In this document: positions 13,923 to 22,749 of the stretch, piece by piece | Layout of the letters: each line of letters begins with the position of its first letter | Numbering within the stretch: position 1 is the first letter of the stretch | Source of the DNA: Candidatus Woesearchaeota archaeon | GTDB lineage: Archaea > Nanobdellota > Nanobdellia > Woesearchaeales > ARS49 | Reading direction: 5' to 3' | Length of the DNA stretch: 32,300 nt | Assembly: GCA_026394935.1 (NCBI GenBank) | Contig: JAPLZR010000119.1 | Span: forward strand, 1-32,300 | Program-made: the position numbers and the translations under genes | The notes under the pieces: model-generated | Told to the model about the DNA's origin: nothing | What the model saw: the letters and a program-made list of their open reading frames with translations, nothing else | The model's database searches: none

Positions 13923-14785
13923 TTTGATACCTCCAACACTAGTGTTCCATCAAGATAAGCCTTATCGCCATCAAGAGAATACAAGCCACGGGCAATATCA
14001 CGCAAAACTCTCGGGAAGACAACCCAGTCTCCAAACTCTTTCAAAATATTCTGCAAATCCTTTCCAACGCCGTAAACAGGGAACTTTCTCCTGAGTTCTG
14101 GACCTTCAACCGAAGGATTATCCCTGATGAAATGCTCAATCTCACTAACAGACTTGGCTTCTCCCAACAAAACAGCACGGTCTTCCAAAGATTTGACATT
14201 ATCAGGAACAGGAACAGCGTCAGAAACAGCAAGCACAGAACCGCCATCAAGCACTTCAGTAACTTTGTGCACAGAAGTATAAACATTATTCTCGCCAGCA
14301 AGCACTGCTTTTGCGCTTGGCACCCAAGCAAGACCAGCATACGCGGGCTTGCCATTAGGTTTCTTCACACGCAAATCCCCAGGATGAACATTAACAGTCA
14401 AGAAATTCTCGCAAATAATAGGAGTAACAATCCAGTCATAGCCAGCAAGAGCAACACAATCAACATTTTTATTGTCGAGCATCTTGCACTGCTCCATATC
14501 ATATTTACCCCTTGTAGCACCAGGGCACTTCATAAATTCCTTGTATGACTTGAAAACAACAGGAAGAGTAACGCCATGCTCTCGGTAATCCTCTTTCGCA
14601 ATCTTAACAGCATTAGAAGCAGGATTGTCAGTAAAAACCAGAACAGGCTCAAAAAAAACTCTGCCAGCATCACGGTTGGCAATGTACGCCTCAATAATCT
14701 TCTTGGCATTAGTGCCAGAACCGGACATAAAAATAGCAACACGCATCGGAGTATCTTTAGGAGAGTACAAACTTTCCATGCTCAC
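13919..14785 (-). CDS. purN: Phosphoribosylglycinamide formyltransferase
   Basis: PurN transfers a formyl group to GAR (third step of purine synthesis). Residues 14-25 (MRVAIFMSGSGT) form the GAR phosphate loop. The catalytic region is GYDWIVTP...FLTVNVHPGDL with the family His in NVHP. The following YTSVHKVTEVLDGG...V includes the second conserved His and the D-G-G of the active site. A C-terminal extension of about 90 residues beyond the fold is present. Start is uncertain: GTG 14785 overlaps the purM TGA (GTGA), while ATG 14779 is 2 nt after it; GGGAG upstream is closer to the ideal distance for GTG. Followed by purO with a 4-nt overlap. Confidence 0.88.
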   Translation of the reverse strand: MSMESLYSPKDTPMRVAIFMSGSGTNAKKIIEAYIANRDAGRVFFEPVLVFTDNPASNAVKIAKEDYREHGVTLPVVFKSYKEFMKCPGATRGKYDMEQCKMLDNKNVDCVALAGYDWIVTPIICENFLTVNVHPGDLRVKKPNGKPAYAGLAWVPSAKAVLAGENNVYTSVHKVTEVLDGGSVLAVSDAVPVPDNVKSLEDRAVLLGEAKSVSEIEHFIRDNPSVEGPELRRKFPVYGVGKDLQNILKEFGDWVVFPRVLRDIARGLYSLDGDKAYLDGTLVLEVSK

Positions 14786-16239
14786 TTACTCCCTGAGAAA
14801 TAAATGTTATTCCCGTCAGAATCCTTAATGTCAACAAGCTCGACACCAGTCCTGCCATTCTGCGCTTCTTCAATCCTGCCAATAACCCTGCCCTCAAGAC
14901 TAAACAACCTGCCAATCGCAACAGCTTTATCAGGCTGGGAAGTGGTTGCAAAACCATCAATACCCATTGGCCACTTGGCATAAGCCTGCTCAAAAGTATT
15001 GCCCAAAGCATCCATAAAGAACAAATCCTCTTTAGGAGGAACCAAGCCGTCTAAACGCGCAAACAAATTATGCTTGGCCAAAGGACGGGCAAGCTTGCCA
15101 TCATAAGCGCCGCCAGAAGGATGATAAAAACTCGAAGCAATGCCTCCATCAACAAGCTTCCTGAAGAAAGGATACAAAACAATAGCAGGAGACATCAAAT
15201 AATTCAAAAGCGCTTTGCACTCGGGCTTTTCGTGCCAATCATTCCCAAACTTCTGAACCATTGCCTTTCTCTTGGAAGTAATTCCATTAGACCTTGGATT
15301 AGGATAGCCGGAAAACGCAATCAAATAATCGCCGGGCTTTGGAACAAGAGGATTACGCAACCTTTCTTCATCAATAGTGCTGACAGCAGAACCGCTGATA
15401 TTGTAAGCAGGAACACCCTCCTTATAACTCCTAATCCTGTCACCAACATCTTCTGGTTGAAGAATAACAGTGAAGCCGGCTTCATTTCCAAACTTTGATG
15501 CATCCCTTTCAATAACATCAAAAGGAATATTGCCAGACATCTCAGCAACACCAGAAAGACACATTACAAGAGCGCCATTCTTAATAGCATCATCAACATT
15601 CATAGCCATGAAATTTTTGACGTGAGGCGAATAAATTTTGGTACGCTCAGGAAACTCAGTAGCAGTGCCGATACCATCAGAATTACCATAAACAGGCTTT
15701 CCTTTAGGGTCAAAAACAAAATAACGCGTGCGGTTGCGAACAAAAACGCCAGGAATCTCTGAAAAAGCAGTCCTTGGCGCCATACTAATCATCGTGCCAG
15801 ACACGTTGGCAGGAACAGCAACCCTGCTGCCAAGAATGGCAAGCTCTCCATTCAAAATAGAAACGTAAAAATCACTGCAGCCGGCAAGCAAACCATCCAT
15901 TACCTGTTTCAAATGCTCAACTTTTCCCTCGCTCGCATCAATAACATCACAAATAGCTAAAGGAACAGCATTCACCTGTTTTGCCTGGGCAACAAGCCTT
16001 TCAACAAGCGAAGCAGAATGATTATGCAAATTCGACTCGTTCGGGTCGCCGTCAGCAGAATGAACAACTGCCACCATGCCTTTTGGGATACTAATTACCC
16101 GCAAACCATTCATGCCAGGAGTAATAACATCTGTAAAACTATTATTCTTCAAAGACTCAGCAGAACGCTTAGCCAAATAATCAGAACCCTCATCGCCAAG
16201 CTGGATTACCGTTTTCTGATATTCATCGACAGCAGTCAT
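14782..16239 (-). CDS. purM: Phosphoribosylformylglycinamidine cyclo-ligase (AIR synthetase), divergent
   Basis: PurM converts FGAM to AIR using ATP. The C-terminal 320 residues follow the PurM plan: GNSDGIGT (ATP/substrate loop), AMNVDDAIKNGALVMCLSG, GDYLIAFSGYPNPRSNGITS (the S..H..G.s loop, here PRSNG), YHPSGGAYDG (HITGGG position) and KWPMGIDGFA. About 165 residues precede this, so it is much longer (485 aa) than the usual 340. The prefix contains HSADGDPNESNLHNH, also reminiscent of a substrate loop, so it could be a diverged extra half-domain. The start ATG 16239 has GAGGTGA at 6 nt that overlaps the purQ end. Confidence 0.8.
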   Translation of the reverse strand: MTAVDEYQKTVIQLGDEGSDYLAKRSAESLKNNSFTDVITPGMNGLRVISIPKGMVAVVHSADGDPNESNLHNHSASLVERLVAQAKQVNAVPLAICDVIDASEGKVEHLKQVMDGLLAGCSDFYVSILNGELAILGSRVAVPANVSGTMISMAPRTAFSEIPGVFVRNRTRYFVFDPKGKPVYGNSDGIGTATEFPERTKIYSPHVKNFMAMNVDDAIKNGALVMCLSGVAEMSGNIPFDVIERDASKFGNEAGFTVILQPEDVGDRIRSYKEGVPAYNISGSAVSTIDEERLRNPLVPKPGDYLIAFSGYPNPRSNGITSKRKAMVQKFGNDWHEKPECKALLNYLMSPAIVLYPFFRKLVDGGIASSFYHPSGGAYDGKLARPLAKHNLFARLDGLVPPKEDLFFMDALGNTFEQAYAKWPMGIDGFATTSQPDKAVAIGRLFSLEGRVIGRIEEAQNGRTGVELVDIKDSDGNNIYFSGSK

Positions 16240-16250
16240 AAAAAGTCACC

Positions 16251-17099
16251 TCACTTGAAATACCTAAGAGCGTTAACGAACAACTGCAAGCCAGGACCTT
16301 CTGAAGGCATTTCTTTTCCTGTGCGCTTGTACAACTCCTTCAACAAAGTCCAGTCAGGCCTGTGCGTGAAATCAACAGCGCGCTCAGGATGAGGCATCAT
16401 ACCAAGAATCCTGCCAGACGGGTCGGTAACACCGGCAATATCATCAAGAGCGCCGTTAGGATTGGCAGGCAAGTTCTGAGAAGTGCAAACCTCGCCATGA
16501 ATATAACGAGCAGCAACCAAATTACGCTCTTTAATCTGCGCCAAGGTTTCGGGCGCTGCGTAAAACTTTCCCTCGCCGTGAGCAATAGGCAAACTAATCT
16601 TATCAATCTCCTCTGTCCAAGGACTTTTTCCAGAAAACTGCAAGTCAACCCAGCGGCAAAGATAACGAGGAAACTCATTATGAAGAAGAGCAGCAGAACG
16701 GGTGTATTTGCCGTCAAGGTTCGGCAACAAGCCAAGATTCACCAAAGCCTGGAAACCATTACAGACACCAAGAGTCAAATGGTCTCCTTCAACATACTTG
16801 CGCATCTCATCCCACATCTTGTTCCTAATACGGTTAGCCCACGCATAACCAGAACCAGTATCATCACCGTGAGAAAAACCGCCAGGAAACATCATAATCT
16901 GATAATCAAAAATCTTCTTGGGATTTTTAATCAAATCATTCATGTGAATAATATCTACAGAAAGAATATTCTTCGGATCTTCATCAATATCAGGCGTGGC
17001 GATGACCATGCCGAGCCGTGCACCAGCAAGCTCGAAAGCGTACTTTGACTCAAACTCACAATTCGTGCCGTGCTCCTTCAAAATAAGAACGCCAACCAT
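16251..17099 (-). CDS. purQ: FGAM synthase, glutaminase subunit
   Basis: PurQ releases ammonia from glutamine for PurL. It is a class I glutamine amidotransferase: the nucleophile Cys is in TLGVCNGFQALVNLG, and the His/Glu pair in MMPHPERA. The oxyanion region is MFPGGFSHGDDTGSG. At 282 aa it is slightly longer than the 225-270 range. The start shares one base with the purL stop (TGATG), as expected for subunits needed in fixed proportion. Stop TGA is 11 nt from purM. Confidence 0.95.
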   Translation of the reverse strand: MVGVLILKEHGTNCEFESKYAFELAGARLGMVIATPDIDEDPKNILSVDIIHMNDLIKNPKKIFDYQIMMFPGGFSHGDDTGSGYAWANRIRNKMWDEMRKYVEGDHLTLGVCNGFQALVNLGLLPNLDGKYTRSAALLHNEFPRYLCRWVDLQFSGKSPWTEEIDKISLPIAHGEGKFYAAPETLAQIKERNLVAARYIHGEVCTSQNLPANPNGALDDIAGVTDPSGRILGMMPHPERAVDFTHRPDWTLLKELYKRTGKEMPSEGPGLQLFVNALRYFK

Positions 17100-20095
17100 C
17101 AGAAATCCCTCAATGGAGCCTTGTATGACTCCAACAACGTTCCAACATCAGCATCAACAATTGTCCTGCCATTATGCTGGACAACAAACCTGTTGTCGTC
17201 TCTCACAGTTCCAACCTGAGCAAACGTGCGACCATTCATCAATTCCTCAAACCTCTCCCTGCTCTCAGGAGCAACAGTCACAACACACCTGCCCTGACTC
17301 TCCGAAAACAAACCATAATCCTCCCTGCTCCATTTCCCAGGAAGCTCGTCAATAGAAACATCCATTCCAAGCATGCCACCCATAGCAGTCTTTGCCAAAG
17401 CAATACCCAAACCGCCAAAATCAACACTCTTCGCAGAAGCAACAAGACCCTGCTCAATACAATTCTGCAAGGAACGATACAATCTCGGATTCCTGTCAGG
17501 ATTAGAAACAGGACAATGATTGCCAACAAAAGGCTTGCCACGCTGCTGCTCGCCAACCATTTTGAAATACTCGCTGCCACCAAGCTCGTCGTGAGTATCA
17601 CCAAGAACGTAAACAAGGTCGCCGGCAACCTTTGCATCCAAGGAAACGAGATTTTTTACATCATCAACCACGCTGATAGTAGAAACTAACAACGTAGGAG
17701 GAACAGAAATCGTAACTGGCTTGCCGTTCTCATCGTAACCCTTGAAAGTGTTAAACATGCTGTCCTTACCGGAAATGGCAGGAGCATCGTGTGCAATAGC
17801 ATTGTCAGAGAAAGACATGCTTGCTGCAAACAAATCACCCAAGTTCTCTTCGGAATCACCAGGCCAGCAGAAATTATCCAGCAAAGCAAGATGGTCCAAA
17901 TTCGCGCCAAGACAAACAGCTCTTCTTACGGCGGTATCTACGGCGCAGGCTGACATGTGATACGTATTAATATCACTGTAAGACGGGCAAATACCCTGAG
18001 AAAGAACAACAGCCTTCCTTGAAGAAAGAACAGGACGGAAAGCAGAAGCATCAGCATAAACACGACCACGACCCTGCAAAGGCTTCAAAGCACTACCACC
18101 CTGAACCTCATGGTCATACTGCTGAGCAATAAACTCCTTACTGCAAATGTTCAAACGACCAAGCAGAGAATGCAAAGCATCAGTCAAATTGTCAATAGAA
18201 AACTCAGGCTCCTCATGCTTGACAGCTTTCCTTTCACCAAACAATTCACGCTCAGGCACACCATCATGCAGGAAGTCAAGGTCAACGTCCATAACATTCT
18301 TGCCATTATAATCAACAACACATTTTTTGGAATCAGTAAACTCGCCAATAATCGTGGCTTCAACATCACGAGACTTCATCAAAGCAGAGAATTCCTTCCA
18401 CTTGTCCTTAGGCACAGACAAAGTCATACGCTCCTGGCTCTCACTAATCCAAATCTGCCAAGGAGACATACCAAGATATTTGATTGGAGCCTTGTCCAAG
18501 TCAACATGACAGCCACCACACTCTTTTGCCATCTCAGCAACAGAACACGACAAGCCGCCAGCACCATTATCAGTAATACTGGAATACAAATTGCGAGGCT
18601 TTGCCTCAAAAATAATAGCATCGTGCATCTTCTTCTGAGTAATCGGGTCACCAATCTGAACAGCAGTAGCAGGACTGCCAGCATCCATTGCCTCAGAGGA
18701 AAACGTGGCACCGTGAATGCCATCCAAACCAATCCTACCACCAACCATCACAATATAATCGCCAGGCTGAGCTGCTTTCTCCTTCTCATCAGCAACTATT
18801 TCCTCCAAACCAACAGTGCCAACATAAACCAAAGGCTTACCACGATAACGAGGGTCAAAAACAGCAAAACCCAACTCAGTAGGAATACCAGAACAATTAC
18901 TGCCAACATTCACACCATCAATCACACCAAGACCAATCCTTTTTGAAGAAAGCATTTCCTGAGTGAAATTAGGACCCTTAAACAGCTTGCTTTTATCCCT
19001 CGGGTCACCAAGACAATAACCATAAACATTCGCAACACACTTGTGGCCTTTACGAGTACCCATCGGGTCACGATTCACACCAACAATACCAGTAATCGCG
19101 CCACCAAACGGGTCCAAAGCAGAAGGACTATTGTGCGTTTCTACCTTATAAGAAATGTAATGCTTCTCATCAAACGCGATAACTCCTGCATTATCGGAGA
19201 ACAAAGAAACACAGAAATCCTTGGCGCCCTTCCTTCTCCTAATCTCTTCAGTAGAACCCTTAATGAACCTCTTGAAAATACCCTCTGTGACTTTCTCAAC
19301 GTGCCCAGGACCATAAGTCATCGTAATCGGATTGGAAAAAATAGTGTGCTTGCAATGTTCAGACCAAGTTTGGGCCAGAGATTCAAGCTCAACATCAGTA
19401 GGATTGCGACCTTTCTCCTTGAAATAAACCTGAACTGCCTTCATGGACGCCAAACTCATAGAAAGAGGACCATTTCTTGAACCACTAGCATTAGCAATAC
19501 CTTTCTTGCCAATAGTCTCTAATTCCTTATCCTCAGAATTCAAAAGGTCAACCAGGCCAGCAGTTGGCGGTTCGTGAAGATCAACAGAGGGATACTTTGT
19601 ATTCATGCCCTTGTCTTTAAAATACTGGTCGCGAGACTTAATCTTCACACGCTCGATAATGGGATTGTACAAACCGCCTGCAAGTTTTTCAACATCCTCT
19701 TCAGACAAGTTTCCTGAAAGGAACATCACCTTAGAAGAACTGGCAGGAATTTCCTGACCAAGCGAAGCCTCAATACCCTCGCTAACAGTGTGCCCGACAT
19801 TATCAGTCACGCCAGGCTGAGGACCAATCTCAACAACCCAAGAGAAATCTGTTGGAACAATAATCTCTCCCTTTTTTTCAGGTATGTGCGGTCTGTTAAC
19901 GAGAGCATCCTGAACAACAGGATTCCTCAAACCCTCAGCAACACTTCCCAACTGCTCAGAAGGAAGCTCAGCATACAATGTGTAGGCATCAACAAGCACA
20001 ACATCTTTTACATCAAAGCCGGCTTCACGAAGACTCTTAGCCCTAACCTCAGCACGAGAATCTTCTACCTTTGAAACGACTTCAATGCGAGACAT
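17099..20095 (-). CDS. purL: FGAM synthase, PurS-like repeats fused to PurL
   Basis: PurL makes FGAM from FGAR, ATP and ammonia. Residues 1-70 look like PurS (EVVSKVEDSRAEVRAKSLRE, then VQDALV), and residues about 85-160 form a second PurS-like unit (WVVEIGPQPGVTDNVGHTVS ... NPIIERVKI). The catalytic His is in LAQTWSEHCKHTIF; ATP/metal loops follow in KVETHNSPSALDPFGGA and ITDNGAGGLSCSVAEMA, with the second half carrying AISGKDSMFNT and VDFGGLGIALAKTAMGG. At 998 aa it is a PurS-PurS-PurL fusion without PurQ, which is the separate next gene. It starts 6 nt after pyrEF; GTGAT is nearby as a weak ribosome site. Confidence 0.93.
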   Translation of the reverse strand: MSRIEVVSKVEDSRAEVRAKSLREAGFDVKDVVLVDAYTLYAELPSEQLGSVAEGLRNPVVQDALVNRPHIPEKKGEIIVPTDFSWVVEIGPQPGVTDNVGHTVSEGIEASLGQEIPASSSKVMFLSGNLSEEDVEKLAGGLYNPIIERVKIKSRDQYFKDKGMNTKYPSVDLHEPPTAGLVDLLNSEDKELETIGKKGIANASGSRNGPLSMSLASMKAVQVYFKEKGRNPTDVELESLAQTWSEHCKHTIFSNPITMTYGPGHVEKVTEGIFKRFIKGSTEEIRRRKGAKDFCVSLFSDNAGVIAFDEKHYISYKVETHNSPSALDPFGGAITGIVGVNRDPMGTRKGHKCVANVYGYCLGDPRDKSKLFKGPNFTQEMLSSKRIGLGVIDGVNVGSNCSGIPTELGFAVFDPRYRGKPLVYVGTVGLEEIVADEKEKAAQPGDYIVMVGGRIGLDGIHGATFSSEAMDAGSPATAVQIGDPITQKKMHDAIIFEAKPRNLYSSITDNGAGGLSCSVAEMAKECGGCHVDLDKAPIKYLGMSPWQIWISESQERMTLSVPKDKWKEFSALMKSRDVEATIIGEFTDSKKCVVDYNGKNVMDVDLDFLHDGVPERELFGERKAVKHEEPEFSIDNLTDALHSLLGRLNICSKEFIAQQYDHEVQGGSALKPLQGRGRVYADASAFRPVLSSRKAVVLSQGICPSYSDINTYHMSACAVDTAVRRAVCLGANLDHLALLDNFCWPGDSEENLGDLFAASMSFSDNAIAHDAPAISGKDSMFNTFKGYDENGKPVTISVPPTLLVSTISVVDDVKNLVSLDAKVAGDLVYVLGDTHDELGGSEYFKMVGEQQRGKPFVGNHCPVSNPDRNPRLYRSLQNCIEQGLVASAKSVDFGGLGIALAKTAMGGMLGMDVSIDELPGKWSREDYGLFSESQGRCVVTVAPESRERFEELMNGRTFAQVGTVRDDNRFVVQHNGRTIVDADVGTLLESYKAPLRDF

Positions 20096-20101
20096 TCATT
20101 A

Positions 20102-21943
20102 TCACGCAGTCTGCTTGTATTTCTCTCTGATAACGTTCAGCATATCTCTATACTGCATGGCTGCCTTTGCAGGGTCATTAGCGTTAAGAACAGCTCTGCC
20201 AACGTTCACAATCACGTTGCTACCAAAAATCTTAATGACATTATCTGCATCACCGCCCTGAGCGCCAACACCAGGCATCAGGACGAGCGTATTATCGCCG
20301 ACATAAGACTTGATACACGCGACCTCGTCCAAAGTAACGTGGTTTCCAGGGCTTGGAGCGCCAATAACGACGCCATCCCACTTGTAAGCAGCGGCTGCAC
20401 GAGCCAGCTGAACATACTGCGGAACATATTTGCGATGTCCAAGCTTAGGATGCTCCATCTCAACGATATCATCAATATGGTAATCTCCAGGATTTTCTGT
20501 AACATCAGCCAGCTTCATCTTCTCTGTCTTATGTTGCGGATTACTCATAATGCACATACCAATAATTCCCTCACCACGATTATGAGCCATCGTTGCAGCT
20601 TCCTCAAAGTTGCCAGGGAACGGCGAATACGTTACAGCATCAAAGCCAAAGTTCTCAGCGTGATACAATCCAGAGTCATTCGTGTTTCCAATATCAACAA
20701 GCTTCCTATCCCAAATAGCAACCGAACCATGCTTGTGAATCCTGTCAACAATCTTCGTTTTATCCTCTCCGGACAAGTTCTCAAAGAAATTGCCGTTAGG
20801 CTTAACAGCAGCAGCGTAAGGAGCAACTTTATCGATGAAATCAAGACACCACTGCAGTTTATCAGCGCCTTCTGGCAACGTATTCTCAGTGCCCTGCCAG
20901 TACTCGGCCGGGTCCAAGCCAGCGCACAAAATAGACTTCTTTTGTCTGACAGCATCTCTCCATTTCTCTGACAAAGTAGTCTTATACAATGTTCTTCCAT
21001 CTCTTATCTCGCAAATCGAAAGACCATAATGAGTTTTTACGACTTCGTCAAGAGCGTTAAATTTGTTAACATCAACAAGATGCTTTCCATAACGTTCAAC
21101 AAACCTCTTAGCACGGTCCTGCTTGCCACCGCTCGGATCGAAAAATCTGGCAAACATTTTTGCACCACGCTTTCTAAGGAAATTCTTGCCCCACTTTTCA
21201 GGGTCACGGAAGTAACGAACAGCCTCAGGATTTTGGGAATGCTCTCTCAAAAACTCCTCATCAATGCCGACCATAGGGTGAACTTTAACGCCAACATTCG
21301 CAAGATTCTGCTCACCATTCTGATAACGCGTAACAACAGCAACAAGGTCAGTTGTATCGACTCCCAAATTTCTCAGCATAGGAATCCAACCAGTCTCACG
21401 ACCATCAGCTTCCTTGTGATAACAGCTCGAACCCTCTGTAATCAAGTCAACTATGTGCAAATTAGCAAAAGGTCCTTCAGCGCTCCTAAAAAAATTGGGA
21501 ATAGGCGTGCCGTCTGACTTATGAACCTCAACACGGTCAGGCTGGCCAGCAACCTGCTTGTAAAGAGAAATATGAGGCAATTTCAGCAAATGAGCCACAG
21601 GCGCTGAGAAAAGCCAATCCCTTGTCTGACCGCCAGAAATTGTGCTCTGACCTTTCCTAGGCGAAAGACTAAATGGCTCCTTAGGCAAAATACGCGATGC
21701 TTCTTCAGCAAGAATCTCAATAATCTTTCTGAAATCAGGATTTTTGTCCATCATACTAACAGCATGATGCCACATACCTCCTGCATTTTCACCATAATCC
21801 TTGAAAGAACCGCCATCACCAACAACTTTCTCACTATTACAATAATAGATGCCAAGTTCTCCAGAAGCCAAAAGAGTAGGATCCACATCCTGGAATCCGG
21901 TTGTCTTAACCAATTGTTCTGCAATAAACTGATTACCCGCCAT
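20102..21943 (-). CDS. pyrEF: Bifunctional UMP synthase: orotate phosphoribosyltransferase + OMP decarboxylase
   Basis: It catalyses the last two steps of UMP synthesis. The N-terminal part has STISGGQTRDWLFSAPVAHL and a PRPP loop HIVDLITEGSSC, as in OPRT. After a linker of about 130 residues, the OMP decarboxylase part begins at SILCAGLDPAEYW, with the catalytic network in IWDRKLVDIGNTN, then VTYSPFPGN and the C-terminal phosphate region MPGVGAQGGDAD...VNVGRAVL. The order OPRT-OMPDC is that of eukaryotic UMPS and is unusual in prokaryotes. It is the first gene of the pur operon, so pyrimidine and purine enzymes are co-expressed. GGGAGGTG lies 5 nt before ATG 21943. Confidence 0.92.
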   Translation of the reverse strand: MAGNQFIAEQLVKTTGFQDVDPTLLASGELGIYYCNSEKVVGDGGSFKDYGENAGGMWHHAVSMMDKNPDFRKIIEILAEEASRILPKEPFSLSPRKGQSTISGGQTRDWLFSAPVAHLLKLPHISLYKQVAGQPDRVEVHKSDGTPIPNFFRSAEGPFANLHIVDLITEGSSCYHKEADGRETGWIPMLRNLGVDTTDLVAVVTRYQNGEQNLANVGVKVHPMVGIDEEFLREHSQNPEAVRYFRDPEKWGKNFLRKRGAKMFARFFDPSGGKQDRAKRFVERYGKHLVDVNKFNALDEVVKTHYGLSICEIRDGRTLYKTTLSEKWRDAVRQKKSILCAGLDPAEYWQGTENTLPEGADKLQWCLDFIDKVAPYAAAVKPNGNFFENLSGEDKTKIVDRIHKHGSVAIWDRKLVDIGNTNDSGLYHAENFGFDAVTYSPFPGNFEEAATMAHNRGEGIIGMCIMSNPQHKTEKMKLADVTENPGDYHIDDIVEMEHPKLGHRKYVPQYVQLARAAAAYKWDGVVIGAPSPGNHVTLDEVACIKSYVGDNTLVLMPGVGAQGGDADNVIKIFGSNVIVNVGRAVLNANDPAKAAMQYRDMLNVIREKYKQTA

Positions 21944-21984
21944 AAAAACACCTCCCTACTGTTGCACTGCAAGACTTATATCCA

Positions 21985-21996
21985 TTTATAAAAAAA
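21985..21996 (-). promoter_or_regulatory. TATA box of the pyrEF-pur operon
   Basis: TTTTTTTATAAA on the minus strand would start transcription near 21963, giving a leader of about 20 nt that carries the strong site GGGAGGTG. A second box, GATATAAG, is at 21975-21981. No known purine or pyrimidine riboswitch is visible in this short leader. Confidence 0.5.
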
Positions 21997-22052
21997 TCTA
22001 TGGCAGAATATGGGTATTGAAATATAGAGAAGTTCGAATATCTATCAGAAAA

Positions 22053-22234
22053 GAGTCAAACGATACAGTCATTTTCACGTGCGCAGCTGCTCATATCACT
22101 AAAATCTATCAGAATGCGACCAACTCAAAGCAACAAATGAGGATTTGAACAACAAAATAAACATAGTCAATGCGGAAATTGAAAGCCTGAAAGCACAAAT
22201 CAAACAATTGAAACATAACTACCACAATATTTAA
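22053..22234 (+). pseudogene. Relic of a paralogue of the adjacent six-Cys coiled-coil protein
   Basis: One frame reads ESNDTVIFTCAAAHITKI and, after a one-base frame shift near 22099-22102, another reads LSECDQLKATNEDLNNKINI and on to a coiled coil ending QIKQLKHNYHNI at TAA 22232-22234. The intact neighbour has TLRFTCAPTAPVKIEPIISD followed by CEQLQKQNADLKAKI and a coiled coil at the same place in its C-terminal third. The order, the FTCA block, the S-[ED]-C-[DE]-Q-L block and the coiled coil all match, so this is the decayed 3' end of a tandem copy. The 5' two thirds are gone and no start or promoter is left. Confidence 0.7.
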
Positions 22235-22237
22235 ATA
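22230..22237 (+). promoter_or_regulatory. TATA box of the cysteine-rich locus
   Basis: TTTAAATA overlaps the relic's stop codon. A start about 27 nt on (near 22260) gives a leader of about 20 nt with AAGGTGA before ATG 22280. Confidence 0.5.
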
Positions 22238-22279
22238 TACACAATAGTATATTGGTATAATAATTTAAAAGGTGATATG

Positions 22280-22744
22280 ATGGCTAAGAAAACCGGATAT
22301 GGAATATATATCGTTGTAGGTATTGTTATCATTTTTGTTGCCGCACTAGTATATTATAGTGGAGGGAATGTCGGTCAAGCTGTTTTTAATGAAAACCAAA
22401 AAATAACCTGTTATTTTGACGGAGCAACAACAGAACAATGGTGCAAGGATACAAAATGGGCAAGACAGTGTTCTGGCATTGGAAGCTGTTCTTTCAGCAT
22501 TAATAAGCCTCGCAATTCAAAATACAATGTTGTAAGTTCCTGTCCTGGTTCATACGCTATTACACTTAACCAGGAACCACACACGCTGCGCTTTACCTGC
22601 GCACCAACCGCACCTGTGAAGATAGAACCAATCATATCAGACTGCGAGCAGTTACAGAAACAAAACGCGGATTTGAAGGCAAAGATAACAGCAACACAGC
22701 AGGAGATCAGCAATCTGCAAACACAAATCGCGAGCGTGAGGTGA
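22280..22744 (+). CDS. Membrane-anchored six-Cys protein with C-terminal coiled coil
   Basis: 154 aa from ATG 22280 (AAGGTGA is 4 nt upstream; ATG 22277 would leave only 1 nt). Residues 8-28 are a TM signal-anchor (YIVVGIVIIFVAALVYY), so the rest lies outside. The external domain has six Cys (ITCYF, QWCKD, RQCSG, GSCSF, SSCPG, FTCAP), likely three disulfides, then a short Pro segment and a heptad-like coiled coil (SDCEQLQKQNADLKAKI ... LQTQIASVR) preceded by one more Cys that could cross-link a dimer. The 3' end is adjacent to the secreted repeat protein, whose ribosome site lies inside this gene. No family recognised. Confidence 0.75.
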   Translation: MAKKTGYGIYIVVGIVIIFVAALVYYSGGNVGQAVFNENQKITCYFDGATTEQWCKDTKWARQCSGIGSCSFSINKPRNSKYNVVSSCPGSYAITLNQEPHTLRFTCAPTAPVKIEPIISDCEQLQKQNADLKAKITATQQEISNLQTQIASVR

Positions 22745-22749
22745 TTCCA

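Noticed and set aside
18110..18946. Plus-strand open frame of 278 codons opposite purL
   Set aside because: Overlaps the catalytic core of PurL and shows Asn/Thr/Leu-rich shadow composition.
22741..22743. GTG overlapping the preceding stop as start of the VCC protein
   Set aside because: It leaves the GAGGTGAT site overlapping the start itself; ATG 22750 has proper spacing and begins a standard signal peptide.
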